From the NCBI RefSeq assembly GCF_003182255.1, contig NZ_QGTQ01000002.1:1-64000 (forward strand): a DNA stretch of 64,000 bases, in the 5' to 3' direction. The stretch is from Paenibacillus cellulosilyticus (GTDB lineage: Bacteria > Bacillota > Bacilli > Paenibacillales > Paenibacillaceae). Under the pieces are notes generated by a model, which made no database searches, was not told the origin of the DNA, and saw only the letters and a program-made list of their open reading frames with translations. Of this stretch, positions 49,250 through 58,446 are shown piece after piece (within the stretch, counting starts at the first letter, position 1; each line of letters begins with the position of its first letter). Both the position numbers and the translations under genes were made by a program.

Positions 49250-49300
49250 TTAAAAAACGGCAGCCTAGGACATCATGATTTCGTCCAAGACTGCCGCTCT
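49250..49300 (-). terminator. Terminator after the GH43/ABC operon
   Basis: On the minus strand GCGGCAG and CTGCCG enclose GGAC/GTCC inner pairs, followed by TTTTTTAAT. It lies about 95 nt past the GH43 stop. Confidence 0.7.
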
Positions 49301-49393
49301 ATCATTCACTGCTATGACGAGTTTCTTCCATTATAATGTAATCAAAAATCCAAATGATGGCATTGCCTTGCCTTGTTTCTCGATCGCTATCGC

Positions 49394-50776
49394 CTATTCC
49401 TTCGTCCGTTTGCCCCATATGGCAATCCCTCGATCATCAAGTCCTGTGAACACGACGGTTGGAACCGACCGTTCCCAATCCCAGGCCGTCAGTACACGAG
49501 CGACTGCCGTGCGTGACTCACCGTTCTTATCCTGCCAATTAATCGACAGTGTCGCTGACTGTTCGTCCAGCTGCCATTGACCATTGTCAAACGCAGAGCC
49601 GCTGATTGTCCCGTTCGGTTGTATGCTTATCTTCTCTGACTCTACTGCCGTATCAGCCTCTGGCAGATGAACGATCGTTTCCCACTCACCAACCATAAGC
49701 TCAGCAGGGATCGGCTGTTCCTTCTCACCCGCATAACGCTCCGGCGATACGACTGGCCAGCCATCAGGCGTCCAAGTTATACGGCGAACATGCAAGTACG
49801 GCCAATGCGGATTCGACTTCCCTCTCGCATGGTGAACCATGTACCAGTCTTCACCTTCACGCAGCACAGAGTTATGACCTGGCATGACCCAGCCTTCGCC
49901 TTCGCTGAATTCGTATCCGCCCATCAGCTTCGTGCCAACGTCGGATTGTGGCATATAATGAATGTCGTCCAGTCTTCTGCCGTTGAAATCAACGTAAGGT
50001 CCGTCGATGAAATCCGAACGGCCAACGCGTACGTTATAGTTGCGGAACAACGAGTCATAAGAAACGAACAAATAATATTGGCGGAACCCTTCGTGATACA
50101 TGATGTACGGACCTTCTACTGCCCCTTCTCTCGTTGCCTTATCACGTGCAGCAATTCGCTTGCCGAACCCCGGCTCAGCCGGCAAACCCGTCTCTGCATG
50201 AAGCCGCGTAATATGGATGCCATCAAAGAATGAACCATAGAGCAGCCACTGGCTGCCCATCGCATCAACCGTAATTTGTGCATCAATCGCATTTGGACCC
50301 GGTTCACCAGACTTCGTTCGGATCGCAACACCATGATCCTCCCATGGTCCTTCAGGCGATTTAGCCGTCATTAAACCGATGAGCGAGCCATTCGTACCAA
50401 AGCTCGAAGCAGAGTAATACATCCGATACGTGTCACCGTGCTTGAATACGTCAGGAGCCCATAAGTTCGTTGCACCGGTCTCTTCCTTCGCATGCTCTGG
50501 AATGCCAGGAAGTGCCCGTCCAACCCATTCCCAGGCGATCAGATCCTTCGACTTTCGTACCATAACGCCCGGCGTCAACTTCGCCTTCGTCTGCACATCC
50601 GTGGAATATACATAATAAGTGCCATCATCATCTCGGAAAATACCGGGATCATGCACGTTCATCGTCTGCCACGCTTGTTCATTGTGGATGGCAGCCTCAT
50701 CATACATCGGATACGTCACTGGTGCTGCAGGGAATACAGGTGTCGGTACGTCTTTCTTATGTGCCTGTTCCGTCAT
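49394..50776 (-). CDS. GH43 arabinanase (endo/exo-alpha-1,5-L-arabinanase)
   Basis: A 460-residue glycosidase without a signal peptide, so probably cytoplasmic. The five-bladed propeller region has the catalytic Asp in HDPGIFRDDDGTYYVYSTD, the second Asp in NAIDAQITVD and the Glu in VEGPYIMYHEG. A C-terminal beta domain (about 365-455) is of the GH43_C2 kind. It is the last gene of an operon with a sugar ABC transporter, fitting cleavage of imported arabino-oligosaccharides. GAGGAG is 12 nt before the ATG. Confidence 0.9.
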   Translation of the reverse strand: MTEQAHKKDVPTPVFPAAPVTYPMYDEAAIHNEQAWQTMNVHDPGIFRDDDGTYYVYSTDVQTKAKLTPGVMVRKSKDLIAWEWVGRALPGIPEHAKEETGATNLWAPDVFKHGDTYRMYYSASSFGTNGSLIGLMTAKSPEGPWEDHGVAIRTKSGEPGPNAIDAQITVDAMGSQWLLYGSFFDGIHITRLHAETGLPAEPGFGKRIAARDKATREGAVEGPYIMYHEGFRQYYLFVSYDSLFRNYNVRVGRSDFIDGPYVDFNGRRLDDIHYMPQSDVGTKLMGGYEFSEGEGWVMPGHNSVLREGEDWYMVHHARGKSNPHWPYLHVRRITWTPDGWPVVSPERYAGEKEQPIPAELMVGEWETIVHLPEADTAVESEKISIQPNGTISGSAFDNGQWQLDEQSATLSINWQDKNGESRTAVARVLTAWDWERSVPTVVFTGLDDRGIAIWGKRTKE

Positions 50777-50879
50777 CGTCAGTTACAACTCCTCGCTATT
50801 GATAGATGTGCATGCTCTATGCAAAAAGCCATCCCTCGCACACTGCATACAGGTGGAGGGATGGACAGATTGCTTACAA

Positions 50880-51725
50880 TTAACCTTTGACTGCCGAAAT
50901 CGCAACCGATTCGATAATTTGCTTCTGGAATACGAGGAACACAATCAGCATCGGCAGAAGCGAGATGACGGAAGCCGCCATGATAAGCGGGTAGTCCGTC
51001 TGAATCGCATACATGGCATTGAAGTTGCCGATTACGAGCTGCAACGTGTAATTCTCTTCCGATGTCAAGTAGATCGTTGGTGCAAGGTAGTCATTCCATA
51101 CGCCCATGAACCAAAGGATCAATTGCGCTGCTACAGCCGGTTTGATGAGCGGGAATACGATTTTGGCATAAATGCCGAAGTACGAGGAACCATCGATCTT
51201 AGCTGCCTCGATAATCGCATTCGGTACACTCGTCAGGTATTGACGGAGGAAGAAGATCATGAATACGTTGCCGAACAGACCAGGTACAATCAGCGGAAGG
51301 AGCGTGTCGTTCCAGCCGATATTCGAGAACATAATAAACTGCGGAATCATAACTGCCGGGTAAGGAATCATGATCGATGAGAGCAGCATCAAGAAAATTT
51401 TATTCTTATGCGGAACTTGCAGCTTCGCCAAGGCGAATGCCGCCAAGCTCGACGTGAACGTACCGATCAACGTAACCGAAACAGCTACGATAACGCTGTT
51501 CTTAATACCGCTAAGCAGCGGGCCAGCCGTCCAAATTTCAGAATATTTAGCGGTCAGCCACTCTTCCGGAATCCATACAGGTGGAAGTGCGAATACTTCC
51601 ATCTTCGTCTTGAATGATGTCGTGACCATCCACAGCAAGGGGGCGATCATGAACACTGCGCCGATGCAGAGCAGAATGAATATGATTATATTTGCAGTAC
51701 TCCATTTTTTAGAAGACAAAACCAT
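50880..51725 (-). CDS. Sugar ABC transporter permease, MalG/AraQ type
   Basis: A 281-residue CUT1-family permease with six helices. The coupling loop carries EAAKIDGSSYFGIYAKIVFP, the usual EAA motif. AGGAG is 9 nt before the ATG. It follows the partner permease gene by 17 nt. Context points to arabino-oligosaccharides. No ATPase gene is present, so a shared MsmX-like ATPase is likely, as is known for this class in Bacilli. Confidence 0.93.
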   Translation of the reverse strand: MVLSSKKWSTANIIIFILLCIGAVFMIAPLLWMVTTSFKTKMEVFALPPVWIPEEWLTAKYSEIWTAGPLLSGIKNSVIVAVSVTLIGTFTSSLAAFALAKLQVPHKNKIFLMLLSSIMIPYPAVMIPQFIMFSNIGWNDTLLPLIVPGLFGNVFMIFFLRQYLTSVPNAIIEAAKIDGSSYFGIYAKIVFPLIKPAVAAQLILWFMGVWNDYLAPTIYLTSEENYTLQLVIGNFNAMYAIQTDYPLIMAASVISLLPMLIVFLVFQKQIIESVAISAVKG

Positions 51726-51742
51726 TCTTCGCCACTCCTTCC

Positions 51743-52633
51743 TTAGTCGAGGTCACCCGACGACTTTTCATTAAACTTAAATTGTACAAGCGTTACAATG
51801 AAGATAAACAGCGCGAGCAATACAGCCATTGCGGACGAGTAACCCAATTGGAAGTTACCGAACGCCTTCTGCCACATGTAGAATACGGCGGAAGCGGATG
51901 AGTACTCTGGACCGCCTGTCGACGTCATAATGTTGATCTCCGTAAAGATCTGCGAACCACCGATAATGCTCGTAACAACGATGAAGAACGTTACTGGTTT
52001 CACCATTGGCCATGTAATCGCGCGGAACGTTTGGAAACCGTTTGCACCGTCCAGTTCAGCCGCTTCATAGTAGCTGCGGGAGACGCTTTGCAGCGCTGCC
52101 AAGTACAGAAGCATCGAATAGCCGAGGCCTTTCCAGATTGCCATAATCATAATAGCTGGCTTAACTGTATGTTTATTAGCCAACCAGTTTGGACCTTTAA
52201 TGCCGAACAGATCGAGGAACTGGTTTACTAAACCATAGTCACCGTTGTAGGCCCACTGCCACAGAATTGAAATGGCCGCCAAAGAAGAGATAACTGGAAC
52301 ATAATAAATGACACGGAATGCTGTCGTACCTGGAATACCTCTGTTCAAACCCATCGCCAGCAGAAGCGCCAGCACAAGACCAATCGGAATACCAATCATC
52401 ATGAAGAACGTATTGAACATTGCTTTGTGGAACAATTCATCCGTGAATAAGTCCTTGTAGTTATCCAAGCCTATGAAATTCATTTGGCCGAGTCCGTCCC
52501 AGTCTGTAAAAGAGCCGTAGATCGAGTACAGCATCGGATACATGGTAAACAACAACATCCCGATAACCGGTGGCGCTAAAAACAAGTAACCGTAAATCAT
52601 TTCTTTGCGATATAGTTTCGATTTGGTTGGCAT
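51743..52633 (-). CDS. Sugar ABC transporter permease, MalF/AraP type
   Basis: A 296-residue CUT1 permease. It starts with LFLAPPVIGMLLFTMYPM and has the coupling loop EAAELDGANGFQTFRAITWP. ATG at 52633 follows AGGGG by 8 nt; an in-frame GTG at 52642 is closer to that site and less likely. It is the second gene of the operon after the binding protein. Confidence 0.93.
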   Translation of the reverse strand: MPTKSKLYRKEMIYGYLFLAPPVIGMLLFTMYPMLYSIYGSFTDWDGLGQMNFIGLDNYKDLFTDELFHKAMFNTFFMMIGIPIGLVLALLLAMGLNRGIPGTTAFRVIYYVPVISSLAAISILWQWAYNGDYGLVNQFLDLFGIKGPNWLANKHTVKPAIMIMAIWKGLGYSMLLYLAALQSVSRSYYEAAELDGANGFQTFRAITWPMVKPVTFFIVVTSIIGGSQIFTEINIMTSTGGPEYSSASAVFYMWQKAFGNFQLGYSSAMAVLLALFIFIVTLVQFKFNEKSSGDLD

Positions 52634-52743
52634 GGCTCTCACCCCTGGATATCCGGAATCAAAATGATGCTAACTGCAGCATCGTAACAGCAGCTAGCAT
52701 CATTTCTCCCGGCATTAATCTTTGCTGTTGACAGACTTACTTA

Positions 52744-54132
52744 TTACTTTTTCGATTTTTGCTCTTGTTCGATTGCTTTATCAAGCAGTTTTTGCATCTT
52801 AGGTTGTTCGGATTTCACGTAGTCTGCAGCTGTAACTTTGCCGTCAAGAACGGGTTGGATATCCGTGAAGAACAGGTTGTACCATTCAGCGTTGTACGTT
52901 TGCGTACCTGGGATTGGACGACCGTATTCGTTAACAACTTGCAGGAACTCTTCTTTGTTAGCTGGCTTCGTGGAAGTGTCTGCTGCCCACGTTTGAGCCA
53001 TGTCGATCAAGTTCGGAATTTGAACTTTTGCACTTACGAGCTGCTCCATGCCTTCTTTGGAAGCCGTCAGGTACATAACGAGCTCAGCTGCTTCGGATTG
53101 GTTCTTGGAATCAGCGGATACACCGATACCGAGGGAACCAAGCCACGTAGCTGGTTCGCCTGTCGAACCTGCTGGCATAGGAATCAGGTCATATTCGAAT
53201 GGAAGGCTTTCGTACGTGCTCATATCCCAAGGACCTACTGGGAAGAACGCCATTTCGCCTTTCATCCAGCGTTGGTACGTATCAAGCGTTTGCGCTTCTT
53301 GAACCGAAGGCGTGATTTTGTATACGTTCTGCATGTCAGCAAAGTACTGAAGCGCTTCTGCGAATTTCGGATCGTCGATCGTAACTTTCGTTTTCGTCGA
53401 GTCGAGCCAGTCAGCACCGTTACTCCATACGAACGATTGCAGCATCCAGTTAACGTTGAAGCCCGTACCGAATTGGTCAACTTTTCCGTCGCCATCCGTG
53501 TCCTTCGTCAGCTGTTGGTTAACTTTGATGAACTCGTCCCATGTGTAAGGCTTGTCTTTATCAGGAAGCGCGATGCCTTCTTTTTCGAACATCGTTTTAT
53601 TGTAGCCGAGTGCGAAAGGACCAACGTCTTTAGGAAGACCGTAGATGTCGCCTTGACCCGTTACACTGCCGTCATAACGATAGAAGTTAACGCCGTATGG
53701 CCAGATATTATTAATATCAATCGAGGAGTTCTCAACGTATTGCGTGATATTAGCCAGAACGCCGCTGTTAACGTAAGCGCGGAGATCGCCTGGATCATAG
53801 TAGAATACGTCTGGTACGGAGTGACCAGCGATTGCTGCTTTCAGCTTCGTCGCATATTGGTCAGCCGTCGTCGTTATGATTTTGACCTTCACACCTGGAT
53901 GGTCAGTTTCGAATTGTTTAATGACTGCCGTATAAGCTTTTTGCTCGTCTGGACCGCCGCGGAACATAAACGTCAGGTTTTTCGTTTCGCCGGAACTCGT
54001 GCTTGCGTTCGTGCCGCTGTCTGCCGAGTCGGATTTCGTTTCTTCTTTGCTGCTGCTGCCGCAGCCCGCGAGGACACCAGCAAATACGATGATCAGGGCC
54101 AAGATGGAAATAAGATACTTATTCTTTGCCAT
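52744..54132 (-). CDS. Sugar-binding lipoprotein, AraN-like (SBP_bac_1)
   Basis: A 462-residue extracellular lipoprotein with a signal peptide ending in LAGC, a Ser/Gly/Glu linker, and a solute-binding domain with the family segment [15 protein letters not shown] and [13 protein letters not shown]. The ATG follows AGGAGGG by 8 nt. It is the first gene of the operon and has a strong promoter with an overlapping cre-like site about 230 nt upstream. The likely ligand, from the GH43 neighbour, is arabino-oligosaccharide. Confidence 0.93.
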   Translation of the reverse strand: MAKNKYLISILALIIVFAGVLAGCGSSSKEETKSDSADSGTNASTSSGETKNLTFMFRGGPDEQKAYTAVIKQFETDHPGVKVKIITTTADQYATKLKAAIAGHSVPDVFYYDPGDLRAYVNSGVLANITQYVENSSIDINNIWPYGVNFYRYDGSVTGQGDIYGLPKDVGPFALGYNKTMFEKEGIALPDKDKPYTWDEFIKVNQQLTKDTDGDGKVDQFGTGFNVNWMLQSFVWSNGADWLDSTKTKVTIDDPKFAEALQYFADMQNVYKITPSVQEAQTLDTYQRWMKGEMAFFPVGPWDMSTYESLPFEYDLIPMPAGSTGEPATWLGSLGIGVSADSKNQSEAAELVMYLTASKEGMEQLVSAKVQIPNLIDMAQTWAADTSTKPANKEEFLQVVNEYGRPIPGTQTYNAEWYNLFFTDIQPVLDGKVTAADYVKSEQPKMQKLLDKAIEQEQKSKK

Positions 54133-54361
54133 AGGATATTCCCTCCTGATGATGTTATAATGCTACTACACATCTGAAACCGCATTCATTTCTCTGCTAA
54201 AACAATTTCTAGATCCCCTTGCAATTACCCTCAGCGACGCTTACTTGAGAGTCCTGACGCCACCCCCGATTAATGATGGACAAGTTCCCAATCGACTGAC
54301 CGTGCTTACGACGATCGAGCGATCAGCAAATCCATTAATCATTAATAAATTTGTTACAGCA

Positions 54362-54390
54362 ATCATAATTCAAAGCGTTTTCAAAGTCAA
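54362..54390 (-). promoter_or_regulatory. Promoter of the arabinan operon with embedded cre-like site
   Basis: On the minus strand TTGACT (54385-54390), a 17-nt spacer and TATGAT (54362-54367). The spacer holds TTGAAAACGCTTTGAA (54369-54384), which differs from the CcpA cre consensus by one key base (G for C near the end). CcpA bound there would block RNA polymerase, giving glucose repression. Confidence 0.7.
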
Positions 54391-54453
54391 TATACCTTGG
54401 CTAAACTTTTTTGTTAATAACAAAATTATTAATACTACTCACCAATTGTTCAT

Positions 54454-54482
54454 TTTTCATAGGGCGAATTCGTGTTTATAAT
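54454..54482 (+). promoter_or_regulatory. Candidate promoter of the glutaminase gene
   Basis: TTTTCA (54454-54459), a 17-nt spacer and a perfect TATAAT (54477-54482), about 50 nt before the glutaminase start. The 400-nt gap between the binding-protein gene and glsA holds this, the divergent promoter and AT-rich sequence. Confidence 0.5.
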
Positions 54483-54530
54483 AACCATATCTGGTTTGGA
54501 ATATGCCCATCTGTTAGGAGTGAGATTTGG

Positions 54531-55475
54531 TTGAACGATCAATGGCGTTTCATCGCTTCAAGCATGCCGCAGTGGCTGGAAGACTGCAGACCCTACGCCC
54601 ATAATGGCTCACCTGCAGCCTACATCCCGGAGCTTGCCAAAGCGCCCAAAGAGGCGCTGGGCATTACGCTCCTCGCCGCGGATGGCAGTATGATCAATGG
54701 CGGCGACAGCAGCTTTATGTTTACGATGCAAAGTATTTCTAAAGTATTCACTCTACTATTAGCCTTGATCGACAACGGCGAAGAAGCCGTATTCGCCAAG
54801 GTCGGCATGGAGCCGACCGGCGACGACTTCAATTCCATGTTGAAGCTGGAGCTCGTTGAACCTGGCATCCCATTCAATCCTCTTATTAATGCCGGCGCAA
54901 TTGCAGTCACGTCCCTCATTCGTGGCAGCAGTCCGGCAGAAACGACCGAGCGTATCCTTGCTTTCATGCGCCTCATGGCGGGCGATGACAGCATCGGCTA
55001 TAACGAGACGGTCAGCAGCTCTGAAGCAGCTACCGCTTACCGCAATCGCTCTCTCGCCTACTTCTTAAAGGATAACAATGTACTCGAGGCTCATACGGAC
55101 GTCGAGCAAGTGCTCAGCGTTTATTTCAATCATTGTGCGATCGAGGTCAACTGCCGCCATCTCGCTAGGATGGGACTTATACTTGCCAACGGCGGATTCG
55201 ACCCGCTCGCCAATCGTCAATTGCTGCCGCGCCGCTATGTACAGATTGCCAAGACGTTCATGCTCACCTGCGGGATGTACAATGCATCTGGCGAATTCGC
55301 GATTAAGGCAGGCATACCGGCGAAGAGCGGCGTAGCTGGCGGTATACTAGCTGTTGTCCCTGGCCAATACGGCATTGGCGTTGTTGGCCCGGCCTTAGAT
55401 CAACGCGGTAACAGCATTGCAGGCGTAAGACTGCTCGAGACCATGTCGGTCGAGTGTGACTGGAGCATTTTCTAA
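54531..55475 (+). CDS. Glutaminase GlsA
   Basis: A 314-residue serine-dependent beta-lactamase-like enzyme that hydrolyses glutamine to glutamate and ammonia. The catalytic pair is in MQSISKVF (SxxK); NPLINAGAIAV, CGMYNASGEFA and GIPAKSGVAGGI are family motifs. TTG at 54531 is the likely start because AGGAG lies 10 nt upstream and the length then matches the family; the ATG at 54411 lies upstream of the predicted promoter. It is divergent from the arabinan operon. Confidence 0.93.
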   Translation: MNDQWRFIASSMPQWLEDCRPYAHNGSPAAYIPELAKAPKEALGITLLAADGSMINGGDSSFMFTMQSISKVFTLLLALIDNGEEAVFAKVGMEPTGDDFNSMLKLELVEPGIPFNPLINAGAIAVTSLIRGSSPAETTERILAFMRLMAGDDSIGYNETVSSSEAATAYRNRSLAYFLKDNNVLEAHTDVEQVLSVYFNHCAIEVNCRHLARMGLILANGGFDPLANRQLLPRRYVQIAKTFMLTCGMYNASGEFAIKAGIPAKSGVAGGILAVVPGQYGIGVVGPALDQRGNSIAGVRLLETMSVECDWSIF

Positions 55476-55496
55476 ATTATTGTAGAAAGACACAAA

Positions 55497-55535
55497 AACA
55501 CGCCTATCTACCATCAAATGGTTAATAGGCGTGTT
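55497..55535. terminator. Bidirectional hairpin between glsA and lactonase
   Basis: AACACGCCTAT (55497-55507) pairs with ATAGGCGTGTT (55525-55535), with an inner CCAT/ATGG. The flanking T runs are weak. It lies between convergent genes. Confidence 0.55.
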
Positions 55536-55627
55536 ATTTATGGTTTGGTTATCTTTTTAATATTATCATTAACGTTAAATGCGATGAAAAATCCACTATC
55601 GATGCCTCTCGACGATGCCCGACTTCC

Positions 55628-56455
55628 CTACAGCTGATAGAACCTCGCCGCATTTCCCCCGAATAACGCCTCTCGCTCATCTGTTCCATACGCTTCAGGC
55701 AAGGCTGACTCCAGCACTTCCATACATTGATCGTACGTTGCAGCGAGCAGACAAACCGGCCAATCACTGCCGAACATAATCCGTTTCGAGCCAAAGCATT
55801 CGATCGCATGCTGAACATAAGGTGCAAACTGCTTTTGCTCCCACTGGCTGTGATCCGCCTCCGTCACCATGCCAGACAGCTTGCAATAAACATTCGGGTA
55901 GCTCGCAATGATTCTTAGCTGCTCCTTCCAAGGCTCCAGCTCACCTGCTGCAATCTGCGGTTTACCGATATGATCGATTACCGCATGCAGATGAGGCACC
56001 TTCTCCAGCAGTCGGACAACGGCGTCCAACTGAGAAGCGCGCATAAGAAGGTCAAGCGGCTGCTTTTGCTCAGCGAAGTACGTCAGCGCCTCGATATACG
56101 AAGGAGTCAGCACTTCATTCGGATCCGCCATTTCTTGAATCATCACTCGGAAGCCAACAAACTTAGGATTACGCTTGAACCGTTCGTAGACGTCTTTGTA
56201 ATTCGGTGATTTCAAATCAAGCCATCCAACAACCCCAGCGATGCTCAGGTTTGCCTCTGCCAATGACAGCAGGAAATCCGTCTCCTCATGCTTCGGCTCT
56301 GCTTGTACAACGATAGAAGCCTCGATTCCATGCTTATTAAGACTAAGTTTCAAGTCATTCGGCAGGTAGCTTCGATACAGAATTGTCCCTTCCTCCAGCC
56401 AACCTAAGTTTCCACGCTCAATATTCCAATAATGCTGATGAGCATCAATCCTCAA
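55628..56455 (-). CDS. Amidohydrolase-family sugar lactonase (COG3618)
   Basis: A 275-residue TIM-barrel hydrolase. DAHQHYW provides the HxH metal ligands, IDHIGKP and FGSDWPV the later His and Asp. This family opens sugar-acid lactones such as L-fucono-, L-rhamnono- or L-galactono-lactone. TTG at 56455 appears to be the start, with AAGGA about 12 nt upstream. With the LgoD-like and UxaB enzymes it could supply L-galactonate, but it is 9 kb away and the substrate is unproven. Confidence 0.85.
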   Translation of the reverse strand: MRIDAHQHYWNIERGNLGWLEEGTILYRSYLPNDLKLSLNKHGIEASIVVQAEPKHEETDFLLSLAEANLSIAGVVGWLDLKSPNYKDVYERFKRNPKFVGFRVMIQEMADPNEVLTPSYIEALTYFAEQKQPLDLLMRASQLDAVVRLLEKVPHLHAVIDHIGKPQIAAGELEPWKEQLRIIASYPNVYCKLSGMVTEADHSQWEQKQFAPYVQHAIECFGSKRIMFGSDWPVCLLAATYDQCMEVLESALPEAYGTDEREALFGGNAARFYQL

Positions 56456-56501
56456 CGCTTACACGCATCCTTCCACAGAGAGAGGTATGATTTCATTCGA
56501 C

Positions 56502-56541
56502 AAAAAAAGCCGGGCGGCACAAAGCCGTCCAGCCTTTTTTT
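56502..56541. terminator. Bidirectional terminator after the YesN-type regulator
   Basis: GCCGGGCGGC and GCCGTCCAGC arms around ACAAA, flanked by A7 and T7, give a strong terminator for the minus-strand regulator and for the opposite strand. Confidence 0.85.
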
Positions 56542-56620
56542 GCCTTGTTACGCTATTGTAGCAAATGGTACACTTTCGACAAAGTGCTGATTAGATGCGT
56601 TACATACCCAATTGTGACAT

Positions 56621-58246
56621 TTACCGTTTGTTGCGCTTGCGGAATTCCTGTGGTGTATACCCTTCCTGCTTCTTGAACAGCTTGGAGAAGTAGGAGAAGT
56701 TACGATAACCGGTAATCTCCGCTACGTCGCTTACTTTCAAGTCCGATTCGCTGAGCAGCCGCTTCGCCTGCGTCATCCGTTGATCCATGATGTAGTCCGA
56801 CAAGGACAGACCTGTCTCCTTCTTAAACAATCTCGATAAATAGGCCGGATTAAAATGAAGGAATGCCGCAATGTCTTCTCTAGTCAGGTCTTGTGACATA
56901 TGGGACTGTACATACTGCTCGATCAACTCAACGACGGAAGGCTCACGGTTGCGATGCTTCTCATGCGCGCTCATCGAAGCATCGATCATTCGTTTCGTCC
57001 ATGCTCTAAGCTGCGATAACGATTTCGTAGCTTGCAGCATGTCGTCATGACGATTCAACGACTCCAGGGCATGATCTACCGAAATCCCGTTCTTGTGGAA
57101 AGTCTGATAAATCATGGAAACAAAATGGTAGTAAAACGCTTTCAGGTTTTCTTTCGAAAACGATTTTTGATTTTCGTATAAGCGGAATAGCTCGTCGAGT
57201 CGACGCTGCAGTTCCTCTTTTTTGCCTGATTCAAACAAAACCGCAAGCTCGGACGGCCAAATCACCGTCAGCATGCTCGCTTGATCCTCATAATTGCCGC
57301 CTTCTACGAAGATCGAATCGGACCTCGACACGTTCCGCCGCTCCATATCAAGCAGCTCCGCACAGCTGGCCGCAATACCCGTTATCGGACCTGGCGAGCC
57401 GATGTAGCAGGACACATGCGAGTAGAAGTACTGGTTGCAATCCGCAATAAAACGCCGGCATCGCCACTCCAGTTCCTTCATGTCGTTCGCGATTCGCTTG
57501 GCGGCATAAATAATGATGAAGATCGCGCCGCTGCGACATTTGACGACCGTGCCCATCCAATCGCGAAGCACCGTCTCCCGCGCCGAATTCATCATTGCAT
57601 ACTCCAGAATGTTCTCGTCACGGCTGCCGAAGCTCTGCTTCCAGCGGTCCACACTAACTAATAACGGAATAAAGACGTCATTGGCTGAAAATTCTGGATG
57701 TATCATCGACAGGTAGCTCGTGTGCAGTTCTGACACGGACACATTCGCTGTCTCGCCTGCCGGCTCAATCAGGTCGGTCCAGAATCGATCCACCAGCACA
57801 TGCTTTTGGGATTTGAGCAAATTCTCGTACCGTTCCGCCTTCGAATGGAGGGACAGCTTCCTACGCGTATCCTCCAGCTTACGCAGCGCCTTCATGACCG
57901 TTTCCTTCAGCCTATCATGTGCAATTGGCTTCAGCAGGTAGTCGAAGCAGCCAATCTGCAGCGCCGTCTGCGCATAATCGAATTTGTCATGGCCGGTTAG
58001 AAAAATCGTCTCTGTCGTTATCCCCCGCTTCTTCATCCAATCTAACAGCTCTAGTCCGTTCTCTCCTGGCATCTCGATGTCGCAAATCATCACGTCTACG
58101 GCGTGTTCTCCCAGCCGCTCTCTTGCCTCCTCTGCGTCAGACGCAGAAAAAACTTCTGTGATTTGTAATGAACGCCAATCAATGGTATCCACAACACTCT
58201 TCAGTGCGAACGCTTCATCATCGACGACCAGAAGCCGATACACCAT
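56621..58246 (-). CDS. YesN-type AraC-family response regulator
   Basis: A 541-residue regulator. The receiver (1-120) has VVDDEAF, phospho-acceptor context ICDIEMPGENG and YLLKP. A long middle region (about 130-430) is typical of YesN proteins. The C-terminal AraC HTH pair (440-540) has DLTREDIAAFLHFNPAYLSR and ends in YTPQEFRKR. The ATG has AGGGGGT upstream. No partner kinase is adjacent. It lies directly downstream of the cellulase cluster on the same strand and may control sugar or polymer use. Confidence 0.92.
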   Translation of the reverse strand: MVYRLLVVDDEAFALKSVVDTIDWRSLQITEVFSASDAEEARERLGEHAVDVMICDIEMPGENGLELLDWMKKRGITTETIFLTGHDKFDYAQTALQIGCFDYLLKPIAHDRLKETVMKALRKLEDTRRKLSLHSKAERYENLLKSQKHVLVDRFWTDLIEPAGETANVSVSELHTSYLSMIHPEFSANDVFIPLLVSVDRWKQSFGSRDENILEYAMMNSARETVLRDWMGTVVKCRSGAIFIIIYAAKRIANDMKELEWRCRRFIADCNQYFYSHVSCYIGSPGPITGIAASCAELLDMERRNVSRSDSIFVEGGNYEDQASMLTVIWPSELAVLFESGKKEELQRRLDELFRLYENQKSFSKENLKAFYYHFVSMIYQTFHKNGISVDHALESLNRHDDMLQATKSLSQLRAWTKRMIDASMSAHEKHRNREPSVVELIEQYVQSHMSQDLTREDIAAFLHFNPAYLSRLFKKETGLSLSDYIMDQRMTQAKRLLSESDLKVSDVAEITGYRNFSYFSKLFKKQEGYTPQEFRKRNKR

Positions 58247-58388
58247 CGATACCCCCTTCCCATCAAGGATGCGAATAAGGAGACTTCTGTCAGATCTAAC
58301 ATTGCAGGCACAATCTCAGTCTATCAAATTTACATGATGCCTACAATATAGTAGCTGGCCAGTTTTGGAAGCGCTCGCATCCTGATTG

Positions 58389-58429
58389 GCCGGATGTCTG
58401 CTGCGAAACACGAGCAGCAGACATCCGGC
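58389..58429. terminator. Perfect 16-bp stem-loop after the GH5 gene
   Basis: GCCGGATGTCTGCTGC (58389-58404) and its exact complement (58414-58429) with a 9-nt loop. There is no T run on the minus strand, so it may protect the 3' end of the mRNA as well as pause transcription. It marks the end of the cellulase cluster. Confidence 0.65.
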
Positions 58430-58446
58430 TCGATTCTCGGTGTGAA

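Noticed and set aside
52759-54177. Long open frame on the plus strand opposite the sugar-binding protein (472 codons)
   Set aside because: Shadow of a clear lipoprotein gene; no start signal and no recognisable domain.
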